The notes under the pieces were generated by a model. The model saw nothing but the letters and a program-made list of their open reading frames with translations. It ran no database searches and was not told the origin of the DNA. This document shows positions 12,055 to 22,786 of a stretch of DNA of 64,000 bases, piece by piece; the first letter of the stretch is position 1, and the number at the start of each line of letters is the position of its first letter. The DNA comes from Balanoglossus misakiensis (Eukaryota; Hemichordata). A program made the position numbers and the translations under genes. The stretch is taken from contig CM082585.2 of the NCBI GenBank assembly GCA_040954595.2, positions 1,922,001-1,986,000 on the forward strand, written 5' to 3'.

Positions 12055-13200
12055 GTGAAACGCTCTAAATGGGTCCACAAGAACACTGAAGTATGTGCAG
12101 ATAATAGTGAATCTTTGAAGCTGTCGCGACGTCAACAGTATGAACGTAGGTGTGAAACCTTATCAGCAGCCATAAATATTCATGTAGCAACTACAGATGT
12201 AAGCCCAGCCAAAGGTATAAATAAACCGAATGTACTACATCCACCAAAAGCAGCACTTGATGGTTTGTGGTATACTCTTGTTAATTCTGCCACTCCTGAC
12301 CAAATGAAAACATTCTTCAGAACCTCTCCCCAAATCAGTAAAAAAGTAATGCCATCAGTATTTGATAAATACATCAGTAAATTTGAGAAAAGTGAGAACA
12401 ATTTGGTGAGGAGTGTCAGAACTATGTATGAGGGCGGAGTACTATCCAAACGAAAATATAACTGTCTGAGGCAGAGTGAACTTCAGATGTTCTCCAACTT
12501 GAAACATCCTAGGAAAGCATTAGAAATTCATTCTGGCTGTAGAATACCAAGACTGCTCCCATACACAAAAGTTGTACAGTATGTAAGTAACCTTGACATT
12601 GGAAATCTTGAGCCAATTATATCATCTGAAGGCAAACAAGTCGGCTTAAAAAGAAACCCTGAGGAGTTGCTTATTAAGATTGCCAGTTTATATTTAAATA
12701 TGGGGGAAACACAGCCTGATATTCTTAACTGGTTCGGTAAACAGGAGGGCTCATTTCAAATCAGTATAGGTGCTGACGGGGCTCCGTTTGGCAAACATGG
12801 ACAGGCCACTGCATGGCTAGTTAGTTTCTTGAATGTGACCCACCGTGTTGCTAGCCCAGACCACAATTTTCTCCTATTAGGGGCAAACATAAAAGAGGAT
12901 GACCCCATAATGATTGAATTTGCAATTGCATTGTCAAAAGACCTTGAGTGTATTGAGAAACGTAAATATAAAGTTGGCAGTCTTGATGTAACTTTTCAGG
13001 TGTCACTTTTACCCTTTGATCAGAAGGGATTGGCCAGTGTGTCTGGAGAACTAAGCAATGCAGCAAAGTATTTCAGCTCATTTGCTAACGTTCCAAAAAT
13101 GATATTGATTGTATTGGAGCAGAAATTGGCCCAGGTCAGAAGTGGGATGAATGGAAATATCAGAAAAGAATTAAAGATGCAGAAGCTGTTGAAAAGTTGA
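12055..13200 (+). CDS. Transposase exon 2, N-terminal open segment
   Basis: This open part of exon 2 holds both proposed catalytic aspartates, residues 241 and 322 counted from 12055. The exon itself starts at 12034, so the segment has no start codon of its own. Beyond 13095 the translation in this frame is spurious: skipping one base in the A5 run gives a smooth continuation (DIDCIGAEIGPGQKWDEWKY in the other frame) into the segment that starts near 13100. The gap between the two aspartates is 81 residues, shorter than in RAG1. Confidence 0.75.
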   Translation: MKRSKWVHKNTEVCADNSESLKLSRRQQYERRCETLSAAINIHVATTDVSPAKGINKPNVLHPPKAALDGLWYTLVNSATPDQMKTFFRTSPQISKKVMPSVFDKYISKFEKSENNLVRSVRTMYEGGVLSKRKYNCLRQSELQMFSNLKHPRKALEIHSGCRIPRLLPYTKVVQYVSNLDIGNLEPIISSEGKQVGLKRNPEELLIKIASLYLNMGETQPDILNWFGKQEGSFQISIGADGAPFGKHGQATAWLVSFLNVTHRVASPDHNFLLLGANIKEDDPIMIEFAIALSKDLECIEKRKYKVGSLDVTFQVSLLPFDQKGLASVSGELSNAAKYFSSFANVPKMILIVLEQKLAQVRSGMNGNIRKELKMQKLLKS

Positions 13201-14168
13201 AGTCAACTAAGAAAATTAAAACTGGAAAGCCCAAAACAGTGCGACCCAAAATCACACAATTTATAGCCAGTCTGAGGTCAAGACAGGAATTTGTACCACC
13301 GTTGGGTAGATTTATTGATTGTGCCAAGGCTGAGCCATTGCATTTAAAGAACAATGCATGGCAATACTACTTCCAACGATTACTGATTGACGCAGTTGCC
13401 CACACTTCGGAAAAGGGTCGTGAAAATGGAGTTAAAATTGAGAATCTACCTAACGAGTCATATCTGTACAAATTCCTGTCTGCCCTAAAATATCAAGTAA
13501 AAGCTGGAAAGTTGTATAATAAGATTGTAAAATACTTCAATGAAAATAGTGTCAAGTCAAATGCCAACATTAATGTGGTTTATCGCTTCACTGGTGAGGA
13601 GTCTCGCAAACTTGCTTGGCATTTCATAGGATTGGTATTAGCATTGAGAAGCGATACAGACAGACCAAAGCGTCGGGCTCAATTAGCTCTCTACACATAT
13701 ACTGGTATCTTGCTTAGAGATATCACTTTGTTATTCTCACGATTCAACATAAATGAGGGAGATTTGCTTGTACTTAGGCATAAGTGTCGGTGGTACTTTA
13801 ATCTACATTCCCTGTTTCTGAATGTCAATAATACTGTGTGGCACATTGGTTATGTAGTCCCAAAACACACCACTAGTATCTATAAGCAATTCAGTCTGGG
13901 ATTAGGCCTAAACACAATGGAAGGCAGAGAGGCAAAGCATCTACGCCTGCTAGAATTCAGTGAAAATTCTACACCTCAAAATAGGTGGGCCCTCATATTT
14001 CGACACGAATATGTGATGCTTTTTTGGCTGAGGAACAAAAGTCCAAAAGCTGACAACTATAGAAATGCAAATGTAGGTCAATTTGAGCTTAAAGAAAAAG
14101 AAAAATACATTCCCAGTCGATATTATGAGAATGCAGGCTACTGTATGTGTGGCAATTTAAAAAAATGA
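13100..14168 (+). CDS. Transposase exon 2, C-terminal open segment
   Basis: This continues the same protein in another frame. It contains a histidine pair (VWHIGYVVPKH) followed about 20 residues later by the proposed catalytic glutamate region EGREAKHLR. The same spacing logic (HxnH then E with N/H-K-L-x-R) is seen in RAG1-type enzymes. The stop at 14166-14168 cuts the terminal zinc site; shifting one base at the A7 run (14159-14165) opens the frame to 14274 and adds the second cysteine pair. Confidence 0.72.
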
Positions 14169-14274
14169 AACAATGACTGCCTGTGAAATATGTGTTGACC
14201 CAATTATGGATGACATAAAAAAAGCAGCTGTCACTGGTAAAATATCAAATAAACTCAAGAAACTTATGCTGTGA

Positions 14275-15126
14275 ACAATGATTGAATTTGAAACAGTGGA
14301 TTGTGTCACTGTGTGCTACTTTAGAATTAAAGGATAACTATAGTATTAATTACATTACAGAATTATAAAGACTCATCTGTAGTTGAGAGCTGCATTTAAT
14401 AAAAATGGAGATCACAAATCACATGAATTCACACTTTTTGAACTGGAGATGATATGTTTCTTATGGGATTTTGTATATGTGTGCATGTATGGGGACAGGG
14501 AAATTGAAACTTATCTTACCACTATTAAGTATTGTGAATAAACCCTTAATCGTATAGTGATTGCAGTGCTTTGCAAAATTAAAATGTATGACATACATAA
14601 GCTTGATAGAAAAGTTTTACATTTTTCTTGAGGAGTTGTTTATTCTGCACCTGCACGAAATTTTAATGAATTTGTGAAAAAATAAAGAATTAAGTCTCAT
14701 CAAATTCTTGATATTTATAAATTTTGTCATGGAATTAATTGTAAATATTAATTAAATTTAGACCAGAAATCCTGGTTAACTGTTAGATGAGCAGTTTTGA
14801 TTGACTTATCAATGTTGATTGTAGGTAACATACATTTTTTTCTGAAACTAATGAAAAATCTATGTTACAATAATGATGGAAAAAAAGAATTTTACAGTTT
14901 AGGAAATTTTGTAAACATTATCTGTTCATTTGTATTGAATGTAGATAAATAAAGACAAGTGATGAATTTTTGAGTCTTCTAATTTTCCTTTTTTTATTTG
15001 AATATATGTCAATTGTGAGAGGACTGTCTTGACAGACTGATACATCTACACTGAACAACATGTGCCACAGATCAGGAAAAAAATGTTCCTCAGATGGGTT
15101 GAATCAGTGTGAAAAATCAATAGGGT
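14275..15126. other. Non-coding spacer between convergent transposon genes
   Basis: AT-rich with AATAAA-like signals on the plus strand (around 14680 and 14950), which could serve the transposase transcript. No ORF of note. Confidence 0.5.
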
Positions 15127-15778
15127 TCAGTTCTCTGGATGTAATGGAATTCCATGTTTGTTCCAGGCACCAAAGCTGAATCTAACAGCAACAGTCTCCC
15201 TGTTGATAAAATATTTCACAACACAGGGCTTCTCAGGTGTGAATATAACAGCTACCCTCTTTCCACGGACTTTCTTCTCTAGGATATTCTCTGTATGCTG
15301 ACCGATAGCGCCCTCGTAGCAATAACCTTTCCGTATCACATACAATAGCTTCAAGGAACTTGTGAAGGTCAAGGTTATGATAGCCCTGGAGGTCTTCTCG
15401 TCGATACCAAAACCGGTCCGAGTAGCAAACTGATGAAAAACATCAAATACTTCCCTCGGCATTTGTCGTGTAAAGCTGCTTTGCCATGGTGACCTTAACG
15501 ACGGGGATGTTGACAGCCGAGCGTAGAAGGTCTTCTGCCAGTAGGTCATATCACGCTGAAACATGGGAAATACGGCGACGTCACGCCAACGAATCTTGTC
15601 CTTTGACAGCTTGTCGTTTCGAAATATGGCCCTTGTTGTCAACATCCTCAAGTTCATCAAAGAGTGGGTGTATATACAGATTGTCCGACACGCATTTTTT
15701 ACGTTTAAGCACAGATTTTGCCTCTCGCAATTTGCGTTTTATAACTTTCTCGGCATCGATCAACACGGGCGCCGCCAT
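15127..15778 (-). pseudogene. Second transposon ORF, unknown function
   Basis: The reading frame starts with MAAPVLIDAEKVIKRKLREA at 15778, only 84 bp from the transposon end, and runs in one frame to 15581. A second frame is open from about 15660 to the stop at 15127 and contains WRDVAVFPMFQRD, YWQKTFYARLS and GKRVAVIFTPEKPC. The composition of both looks like real protein, so they are probably one protein of about 210 residues with a frame change in the overlap (15581-15660). I do not recognise a family. It converges on the transposase, so it is likely an accessory protein of the element. Confidence 0.55.
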
Positions 15779-15862
15779 CTTGGCAATGCGTTGCTATGGT
15801 GAACATGGGAGCTCGCGCTTCGCGGAATACTGCCCAACATAGCTCTAGTATTTCCCGCAGTG

Positions 15863-15865
15863 TGT
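15863..15865. other. Target-site duplication TGT (right)
   Basis: This matches TGT at 10385-10387 and directly follows the AGTG terminus that ends at 15862. Confidence 0.85.
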
Positions 15866-17690
15866 AACAGCTTTTCACCAAATTGGACCATTGGCGAATT
15901 GAACTCTCTGTACAGGATCCCATCTTTCATGATGAACTTCAACCTACCTCCATTCCTAGTCACTTTCTCGTCACCCAAAATTGCCTTCTCACGTAGTTTG
16001 TCAAGAGTGGAGTCTTCTTCTTGAGCTTGTTGAAGCTTCCCTGGCATCACCACTTCACCAACAGCTTTAGGTACTTTAAGCTCTCTGATTGGTTTTTGGT
16101 TGGCTATCTTCTGGGCTCTGGTCTCCACAGCATTTGCTAAACCTGGTACCTGTCCAACAGTTGTACACAGTCTACATGTCGGCAATGGTTCCTGCCATGT
16201 AGTATCAGGATTCGAAGGGTCAGATACACCATCAATGTTGCCCAGTATTAAATCATACACATGGTTCATCATGCACAGTGCAGTAACATCACCAACAAAG
16301 TAAGGGGTATCAACTTTTATAGAGGCTACAGGTACTCTTCTAATAGTCCCATCTATCAGAACACACGTCCTGTACTCACCAGTCAGCTGATTACTTGACA
16401 CCAGACTTCTTCGAACTACCACGCTACTACACCCACTATCACGCAAAACGCTAACCAGCTTACCATCGAGCAATCCCTTCATTACCGGCATCTTCTTCAC
16501 TCCATGGGCACTACAAGCAGCACTCATCACTGGGAGCTTATGACCACATGGTAACACGAACTCCTTATTCAGTGTTGCATCTGTTTTATCTATTTCCATT
16601 GCTACCACCATACATGCATAACCAGTGTCTAGTCCCCTGGGCTGTTGACGGTTGCCCCAATGTGTACATTCTTGTTTAGGTGGATAGTTTCTATCTTCTT
16701 CAGTTAACAATACCGCCGTCTTATGCATCTTTGGCTTACTTCTACAATCTTTGGCCATATGACCACCTTTACCACATACGAAGCACGTACCTTTAAAAAC
16801 ATGGGAACCATTGGTTTTGTTATTAAACTTATTTACTTGATTTGGATATACAGAAGGCTTGGTATTTGCTGTCGGCTGGCTCCTTGGATTATTCTTGGCA
16901 TTACTTGGCAGTTTCCACCACCCTCGGGCATCTAAGTATTTTGAGGCAGTAGATACCATCTCTTGGACATTCTCTGGCCGTCGCTCTCTAATGAACATTG
17001 CCATGTCTCTGGAACATACTCCAATAAACTGCTCTCGAAGTAACAGATCTGTAAGCCCATTGTACGTCTTTGGAGTACCAGCCAGTTCTACCCATCTGCC
17101 CAAATAGTCACCAATACGGTCCATAAACTTTTGAGCACTTTCATCATAATGTGGCATACACGAACGGAACTTGTCATGAAAACTCTCCTCACTTAACTGG
17201 TAAGCCCTCAATAACTCTGGTTTCAATTCATCATAATTATTTGCAGACGCTGCAGGCATTTGGTTGTATGTGGATACATCCTTACCTTGTAACAATATGC
17301 ACTGAGATTCACCCCCAGTCATCTTTTTCCCACTTCTGAGCAGTGGCGTAGCGCTGAAAACGTTGAAGGTACGCATCCATATCATCAACATCCTCACGAA
17401 AACCCTGTAGTCTCGGAGCACGCGCTTTGGCCAAATTATTTTCAGTAACCTGCTGTTCTGTATTTTCCCCTTTCAATTTTAATTCTTGTAAGTGAATTTG
17501 CATTTTCAGTATCTCTCTCTCATGTTCCTCGCGCCGCCTATTATCTTCTCTCTGCTCCTCTCTCTCAGTAGCCCTAAGATCCCTCTGTCTAATTTGTTCC
17601 TCTCTAACATAATCTTTTAAAGCAGTCCCTTCCAACCCAAATTTTCTCCCTATCTTAGATATTCTTTCTGCATATATGCTTTGCTGTATC
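15866..17690 (-). pseudogene. Gag and protease of Gmr1-like retrotransposon
   Basis: In minus-strand order: a charged coiled-coil-like N-terminus (REEQIRQRDLRATEREEQRE), then a capsid-type region (FHDKFRSCMPHYDE, LLLREQFIGVCSRDMAMFIR) that resembles the SCAN domain, which is thought to derive from such gags. A CCHC knuckle (CFVCGKGGHMAKDC) follows, then an aspartic protease with DSG (VLRDSGCSSVVVRR), and a linker leading to integrase. The frame changes once or twice near 17310-17340 and no ATG is visible at the N-terminus. The 3' side ends at the transposon insertion. Confidence 0.85.
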
Positions 17691-17954
17691 GCGATTTACA
17701 ACCCCCAGTTTGACAACCCCTAGCAGTACAGGGCATTCAGCACAAGTCAACACAGCCAAACGCACGACGCAAACCAACACGGCCCATATTATATAGCAGG
17801 AAACCACAAGCGCACATACAGTAACAGTACCAGCCTACAGACCCAGCACCGTCTTCACAATTTGCAGAATCTCTACCTATCAAAACCATGGTCTCCACTA
17901 TATGGCAACAATTTATGATAGTATACAAACAAATGCACAACAAAACGATAAAAC

Positions 17955-17971
17955 TCCCGGACGAGCCCCCA
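17955..17971 (-). promoter_or_regulatory. Primer binding site, tRNA-Pro type
   Basis: On the minus strand the 17 bases TGGGGGCTCGTCCGGGA sit two bases after the LTR terminus. This is the classical tRNA-Pro primer site of retroelements. It fixes the orientation of the element and the inner edge of its LTR. Confidence 0.9.
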
Positions 17972-17973
17972 AA

Positions 17974-18648
17974 TGTCAGAGGTGGAGGGCACCCCTCTGA
18001 TTCCAGGATAAATATTGAGCAGCTCTCAGTGCCAAGGAGTAAACATCCGTGGATAAGGTATGGGGAGAAACTACACAAACCAGTGCGGATACAATAATAC
18101 AGTTGATTTAATTTAAATCAATTAAATAATATAAAGATAATACTAGGAATATAATTTTTGTGCACAATATGCACAATATCAAATGTCTCTGTCCTAACCA
18201 ATTTAGCAGGTACAGGTATGCTGATACAATTGGTCATACAATACAATGGGTTACTTAATATATTACATAAATGAATATATTCACAATATCACTATAGTTT
18301 ATTGTCTATTGCATATTGTCTAAACAATGGTAAGTGTCACTTAGCTGTATATAACATTCATAGTAAACAATCATGATTCAACCACAATATGGGATGGAGT
18401 CCTGTATAGATGAACGATGTAGCGACGATCCACATTACACATACAATCTGTGATACACCATGTTTTCTACCACTTGTAGTCCTCCAGTAGTCAAGTAAAC
18501 ACACTGAAGACTGACTTGTTAGATGCAAGTCTTGGGTTAAATGGCTGAATGAAAAATCAACAAACATTGACTGAAATGTCCACCTTAGCAACTGTTCACA
18601 AATGAATACTGACGTTTCTCAATAATAATTATCAGAAATTTGGACTAG
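17974..18648 (-). repeat. 5' LTR of Gmr1-like element (outer edge unresolved)
   Basis: The inner end is TGTCAGAGG on the plus strand (CTGACA on the minus strand), placed correctly next to the primer site. The sequence continues into the TTAA site of the next transposon. No second LTR exists near 8372 for comparison, so the outer boundary could lie before, at or beyond 18648. Confidence 0.6.
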
Positions 18649-18652
18649 TTAA

Positions 18653-19447
18653 GATGGGTCCCTAGGATCTTTTTGCCCGTTGCTATGGGCCTTTATAGGA
18701 CATTACACCCCGATTTGGACTAAGCCGTTTTCAGAGTCTAACAAGGGGCTGGTAACTAGTTAAAAATACGCACGATTGTGAGCGCGCGCCCCCTGACGCC
18801 ATTGATATGCAAATTAGTTAGGTCAAATTTCAAAAGCCTAAGGCTTTTTATTCCGTGACCTCAAAAACGAACTTGATACGTATTCATTAGTTGCTTGAAC
18901 CAGGGAAGATCGTGACGGATTTTGTTTTCGAATATTATCGTTGTATCCTACGATTTCAGCATACCCGTACCACACCTGAAAAAGTCATCGATTTTGGGTG
19001 TTTTTGGACGCACTCTTCCACTGGTATCGCTTCTTAGCACGACGAAAACCGAAAAAACGATCCGTCACACTATGCGGAAGTGCGTTTTCAACAAGCAGGT
19101 CAAATTTGGCTGGCCTACGTCGCCTGTGAAAAAAGCCTTAGGGATTTTCGTGAACGGTACAAAATCTCTGTGTACAAAACATTGGATTTTTAGCGTTCGA
19201 TCCAGTTACTGTGGTTACAGGACGCGCACGCTATCGCTGACCGCTGCTTTGCCGTATTAGCGTGGCGGCCTATGGCCGGGCGGTAGCTGCCGTAAACATA
19301 CTCAGACAGGGGGTGTGCACACAATCGTGTGTATTTTTAACTAGTTACAAGCCCCTTGTCGGACGTTCATAACGGTTTCGATCAAAATTGAGTGTAGTGT
19401 CCTATAAAGGCCCATAGCAACGAGCAAAAAGATCCTAGGGACCCATC
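18653..19447 (+). mobile_element. 795-bp TTAA-type DNA transposon, copy 1
   Basis: The termini are GATGGGTCCCTAGGATC and its inverse, flanked by TTAA at 18649-18652 and 19448-19451. The inverted repeats extend imperfectly for well over 150 bp, including GGGCCTTTATAGGACA and AACTAGTTA..ACGATTGTG segments. TTAA duplications are used by piggyBac and Kolobok elements. The second copy, 33305-34099, is exactly the same length in the opposite orientation. A 112-codon frame (18922-19260) is open in both copies but carries no known domain. Confidence 0.85.
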
Positions 19448-19451
19448 TTAA

Positions 19452-20283
19452 AGCGTCATGATTACATGTGATATCATGGAAAATTATGCTTTAACTATGA
19501 CCGTCCTATTACTTACAAATTGTCGAATTTGACATAAATATCCATAAAATATAAATTTAAGTTATAGTAAATAAATAAACAAATACATTACTTACACGAG
19601 AATTCTTCACCACACTTCATGCTCAGCAATACCGGGTCTATAGGATGGTTCCACAGAACTCTGCTTGGAGCAATTTCCAGCCACACCACATACGACCATG
19701 CCAGCCACGCCAATCGCCCGACCACACCGGTTTGCACTGAATAAGCACAATTCTGCTTTCTAGAAGTACTGAATTTACTTCCACTCGAATTGCAGAAACA
19801 GTGGTCCTGAGAGCACTAATGCGCGCTACAGCATTACATGGACACAGCAAGGTATGGTGCAATATTTCCCCTAGTATTTCTACTCACTGAGCAGGGAGAC
19901 CCGACTTGTTGCTCCCTTCAAGACCTAAATTGAAGTGTGCTCTCTTACTACACGAAACTTAGCTAACGAAGCCCTATTCATTAACATGACAATACACGGT
20001 GTCACTACACCTGAAATTATGCGGGCACCTGGGTTTCCACTGACTCCAGTACTACCTAATTATATGACAAGTTGGGACCGACAGTCGAGACCCATACAGC
20101 ATTACAATCAACAAATAGTAAAAAAAATAAAAAAGTAAACAAAAAACAGGAAAACATTTTAAAAATACAAATAAAATTATGAAACTACTAAAAAAACAAA
20201 ACAAAAACAAAAACAACACAAAAACACAAAACAACAAGCGAGGTCAATAAAGATTAACGCTTACAAAGATAGAAAAAGTAAGA
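19452..20283. other. Unassigned sequence with A-rich tract
   Basis: No gene is recognised. A 25-nt match to 2355-2379 lies at 20070-20094, followed by an A-rich low-complexity tract (about 20104-20230). This precedes the second 2-kb repeat copy. Confidence 0.5.
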
Positions 20284-22252
20284 CTGTTGTGATTATTGCT
20301 GGAATAGGCAATGTTTTAATCTACCTGCAAATACTGGTGTGACAAAGATTGTCGGCCAGTCAACATCACCAACGATATTAACAATATAAAAATAAATAAA
20401 ATTTCAACGATTCAACTTCTTTTCTAGCTTCCTATCTGGATAGTTTGTTTTATTTTACTCTAAAGATCACCTTTCTTCTAGGCCACGTGGCAAGAGACGT
20501 TTTCAACTTCTACTATCATCGATGCGAGAGTACTATAGTATTCTCATATACACAGACAAAGGCCACCAAAATAAGAGAATCATTTGGTCAAATGGTAGAG
20601 GGCGCAAAAACAGATATTTCAAATGACAAAATTTTCCGATAAACGTGTTTAATCAAATCAAACTGTGCTCAATGGTATTCTTGCAAAAATTGAATACACA
20701 TGAAACAAAATACAGCAACTGCCATGAACAACAAGTTTATTCATGACAAAATTCAATTTTTTTAATCAGTGATTTCCATTATCAGCTGAAAACTAAAATT
20801 AGATTGTCATCTTGAACAGTATAAAATCAGCGAGCAATTAGACATTAAGTACCCAGCATACTAAAATAAAACCATGTAAACATGCACAATTAGATAATCA
20901 AAGATTTTTTATTTATTCACCATGATGTTTTTAATTTATGTCAAATCAAAGTACTTGAAGTTATGGAAGATCAATTAAAATAGAAAACTGTAATTTTAAT
21001 GGCTCGGTAATGTATCCAATTTCTGCCCAATATATGAAATTTCCGAGTCAGCAACTGAAGAATTCGTGGGGAAAATATTTACGTGATGTGTAACAGAATT
21101 CACTTGGAAGTAAGGAGTTTTTGTAAAATCAACATGCATATTACAATTTATTTGTAAAAACTTGATTGGCAATGGAAAATTGGCGTTTAAATATATAGTA
21201 CTTCAAGATGAACAGATAAAATATAAGTTATTACAGATGTCATTTTACGACAACAAGGAATGTTCAATCGTTCTTTAATATCTTTAATGATACCAGGTCA
21301 AAGGTCACCTTTGCAAATTCAACCACTGGTACCATAGCCATTTCAAATGTAGCCAAAAGTGCGCCACCACTTTCTTCAAACATACTGAAACCATCTACAG
21401 GTTACTGTAGTCCTATATCTCTTGGCATCCATGGCAGTTTAGCTAGACATGAGCTGGCAAGGGGTGACCTGCAAGCTTTGAACTCTGGCTTCGGTAATGT
21501 CGACTCTGGCTCTGGCATATACTTGCAGGTCCATATGACCTTGGGGTGAACATGGTCATGAAGAAATAAATAGAATCTGTTTGGTACATTGTCAACTTCA
21601 TTTTAAACTTTCAAAAAAATAACAATATGGTGAGTAATGTTTTTGTTGTTTTCAAAGAGACTCACCATACACTTTAGTAAATCAAAGACTTGAAAAAGTT
21701 TTGAGGACTATCATTTGTCTGAATCTCGGACCGCGAGGCACATACTACCTTAAATAGTTTCACTCGCAGCTTCTTGTGGGCAGTTTCTCCTTGCGTACCT
21801 GTACAGACACACCAGGAGACCGATCCCGATGAACAACGACACCCACATGAAAACATTCAAGCGTCTGGTCACACCCATTTCCGTCAAACAAGAACATGAA
21901 TGAAACTGCGGAGGAAGAGAACGGGAGAGTGCCCATTAACCCTGTAATGGCCAATCATTTACTGGCACAAGGTTCAGGATGTACGATCACTGGAGTTGAA
22001 AATAAGGTCATGGATTTGAAAATCATTTTGAGTTATGAAATTGAAATACATATTTTTCATTGTGGATTCTCCGACATAAATATTATCAAAATCAATAAGG
22101 GTTGGCTTTTTAATTTATGACATATAACGCCATGAATCTAGCCCATTAATACAAAGGCAATACTTAAACACATTTCGGGGTAGCGTTATGACAACTTGAA
22201 GAAAGTATGAATACAAACTTTCTAAAGTAATATTTTAAAGGTTGGCGTATTG
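20284..22252 (+). repeat. 2-kb dispersed duplication, copy 2
   Basis: Collinear with 2689-4656, same orientation, highly similar along its length. It is bounded on the right by the composite repeat module. Homology ends at the same base (after GGCGTATTG) in both copies, which marks a true junction. Confidence 0.9.
20482..20642 (+). pseudogene. Possible terminal coding exon, copy 2
   Basis: Equivalent of 2885-3045: acceptor-like TTTCTTCTAG at 20472-20481, 53 open codons, stop at 20640-20642. The two differences found relative to copy 1 are both amino-acid changing. Function unknown. Confidence 0.4.
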
Positions 22253-22786
22253 CTTAGCATAATCATTTTTCCGTTTGCTGTGACATTTGTCTCCCTGTGA
22301 GAGTTTAAGTAAATGTAGAGTCACGCAAATTAGGCAACATCAATATCCCATACGTAATTCAGTGTGTTTTGTTCGCATTTTTGGTTTTCATTTTGAAAAT
22401 GAACAAAGGACTTTCCTATCATTGACCAACACTCGTATGAATACATCCAAATTACCCAACTTTAATTTTCCTTAAAGAATTGGTCAGCTCTGCGAATATA
22501 TTTCACCTGACCACTTCCTTTGCTAAGGAAGAGTGTTGTTTATGTAATAATATTTTTATAATATTTATAACTTATGTAGCACATTAAATCTCAACGTGCT
22601 TTAAGTTGTCCCATGGTCATTTGAGCTAGGATGTTGGACCTAAATATTCCATTCAACTCCCTGGGGAGCAAACAACATCTCACCATCATTAGAAATGCCA
22701 AATTACAGTGCTTTTGGCCACGTATTAACCTGGGGATTTACAGTTAACTTTAAATACACACGCATATGCATTTAATCCCCATGTGA
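22253..22786 (+). repeat. Composite repeat module, downstream part (copy 1)
   Basis: This is homologous to 26361-26890 and 40294-40812. It starts near TAGCATAATCATTTTTCCG, passes through a SINE-like body segment (GTAGCACATTAAATCTCAA, CAACTCCCTGGGGAGCAAAC) and ends in one partial satellite monomer (TTACAGTGCTTTTGGCCACG). Confidence 0.8.

Larger units (their letters stand above)
11204..14274 (+). pseudogene. DDE transposase, RAG1/Transib/CMC-like, two exons
   Basis: Exon 1 ends at AAG before GTAAGC (about 11681); exon 2 starts after TTTCAG at 12034, phase 0 on both sides. Exon 1 is basic and has two in-frame stops (around 11390 and 11570). It repeats a motif of the form K-S-Y-F-N-I-G-Q-W / K-H-R-F-N-L-G-E-W. 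Exon 2 contains a first aspartate in SIGADGAPFGKHG (12775), a second in LLPFDQKG (13018) and a candidate glutamate in NTMEGREAKHLR (13920 or 13929). This order and local pattern resemble RAG1 and related transposases. A C-terminal CxC..CxxC zinc site (CMCGN, CEIC) lies at 14140-14200. The frame breaks by one base at A-runs 13095-13099 and 14159-14165. Visible length is about 860 residues. Confidence 0.75.
10388..15862 (+). mobile_element. CACT-ended DNA transposon with RAG1/CMC-like transposase
   Basis: The left end reads CACTACAG and the inverted right end CACTGCGG. At identical distance (27 bp) inside both ends a GGGCAGTATT motif follows, so the termini are imperfect inverted repeats. A 3-bp duplication (TGT) flanks the element. 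CACT termini with a 3-bp duplication fit the EnSpm/CACTA branch of the CMC superfamily. The element carries a spliced transposase gene on the plus strand and an unknown ORF on the minus strand, converging. Both have frame damage, so this copy is probably inactive unless the homopolymer breaks are sequencing errors. Confidence 0.85.
8372..18648 (-). mobile_element. Gmr1-like Ty3/gypsy retrotransposon, decayed and split
   Basis: Reading on the minus strand the order is LTR, tRNA-Pro-type primer binding site, gag with a zinc knuckle, protease, integrase, then reverse transcriptase. Integrase before reverse transcriptase is the copia-like order known for Gmr1-type gypsy elements of deuterostomes. 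The copy lacks RNase H and the 3' LTR (homology ends near 8372). It has a 7-bp duplication that breaks the RT frame (8761-8774), small frame changes in gag near 17310-17340, and a 5475-bp DNA transposon inserted at the protease/integrase boundary (10388-15862). The outer LTR edge is not determined; 18648 is an upper limit set by the next transposon. Confidence 0.85.

Noticed and set aside
10388-15862. Element as a true Transib or ProtoRAG transposon
   Set aside because: The target duplication is 3 bp (TGT), not 5 bp, and no RAG2-like gene or recombination-signal-type nonamer was seen. CMC-type is the better fit.
18922-19260. 112-codon ORF conserved in both TTAA transposon copies
   Set aside because: Of six base differences between the copies, four change amino acids, as expected without selection. 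The frame is open because the copies are young, and no domain is visible.
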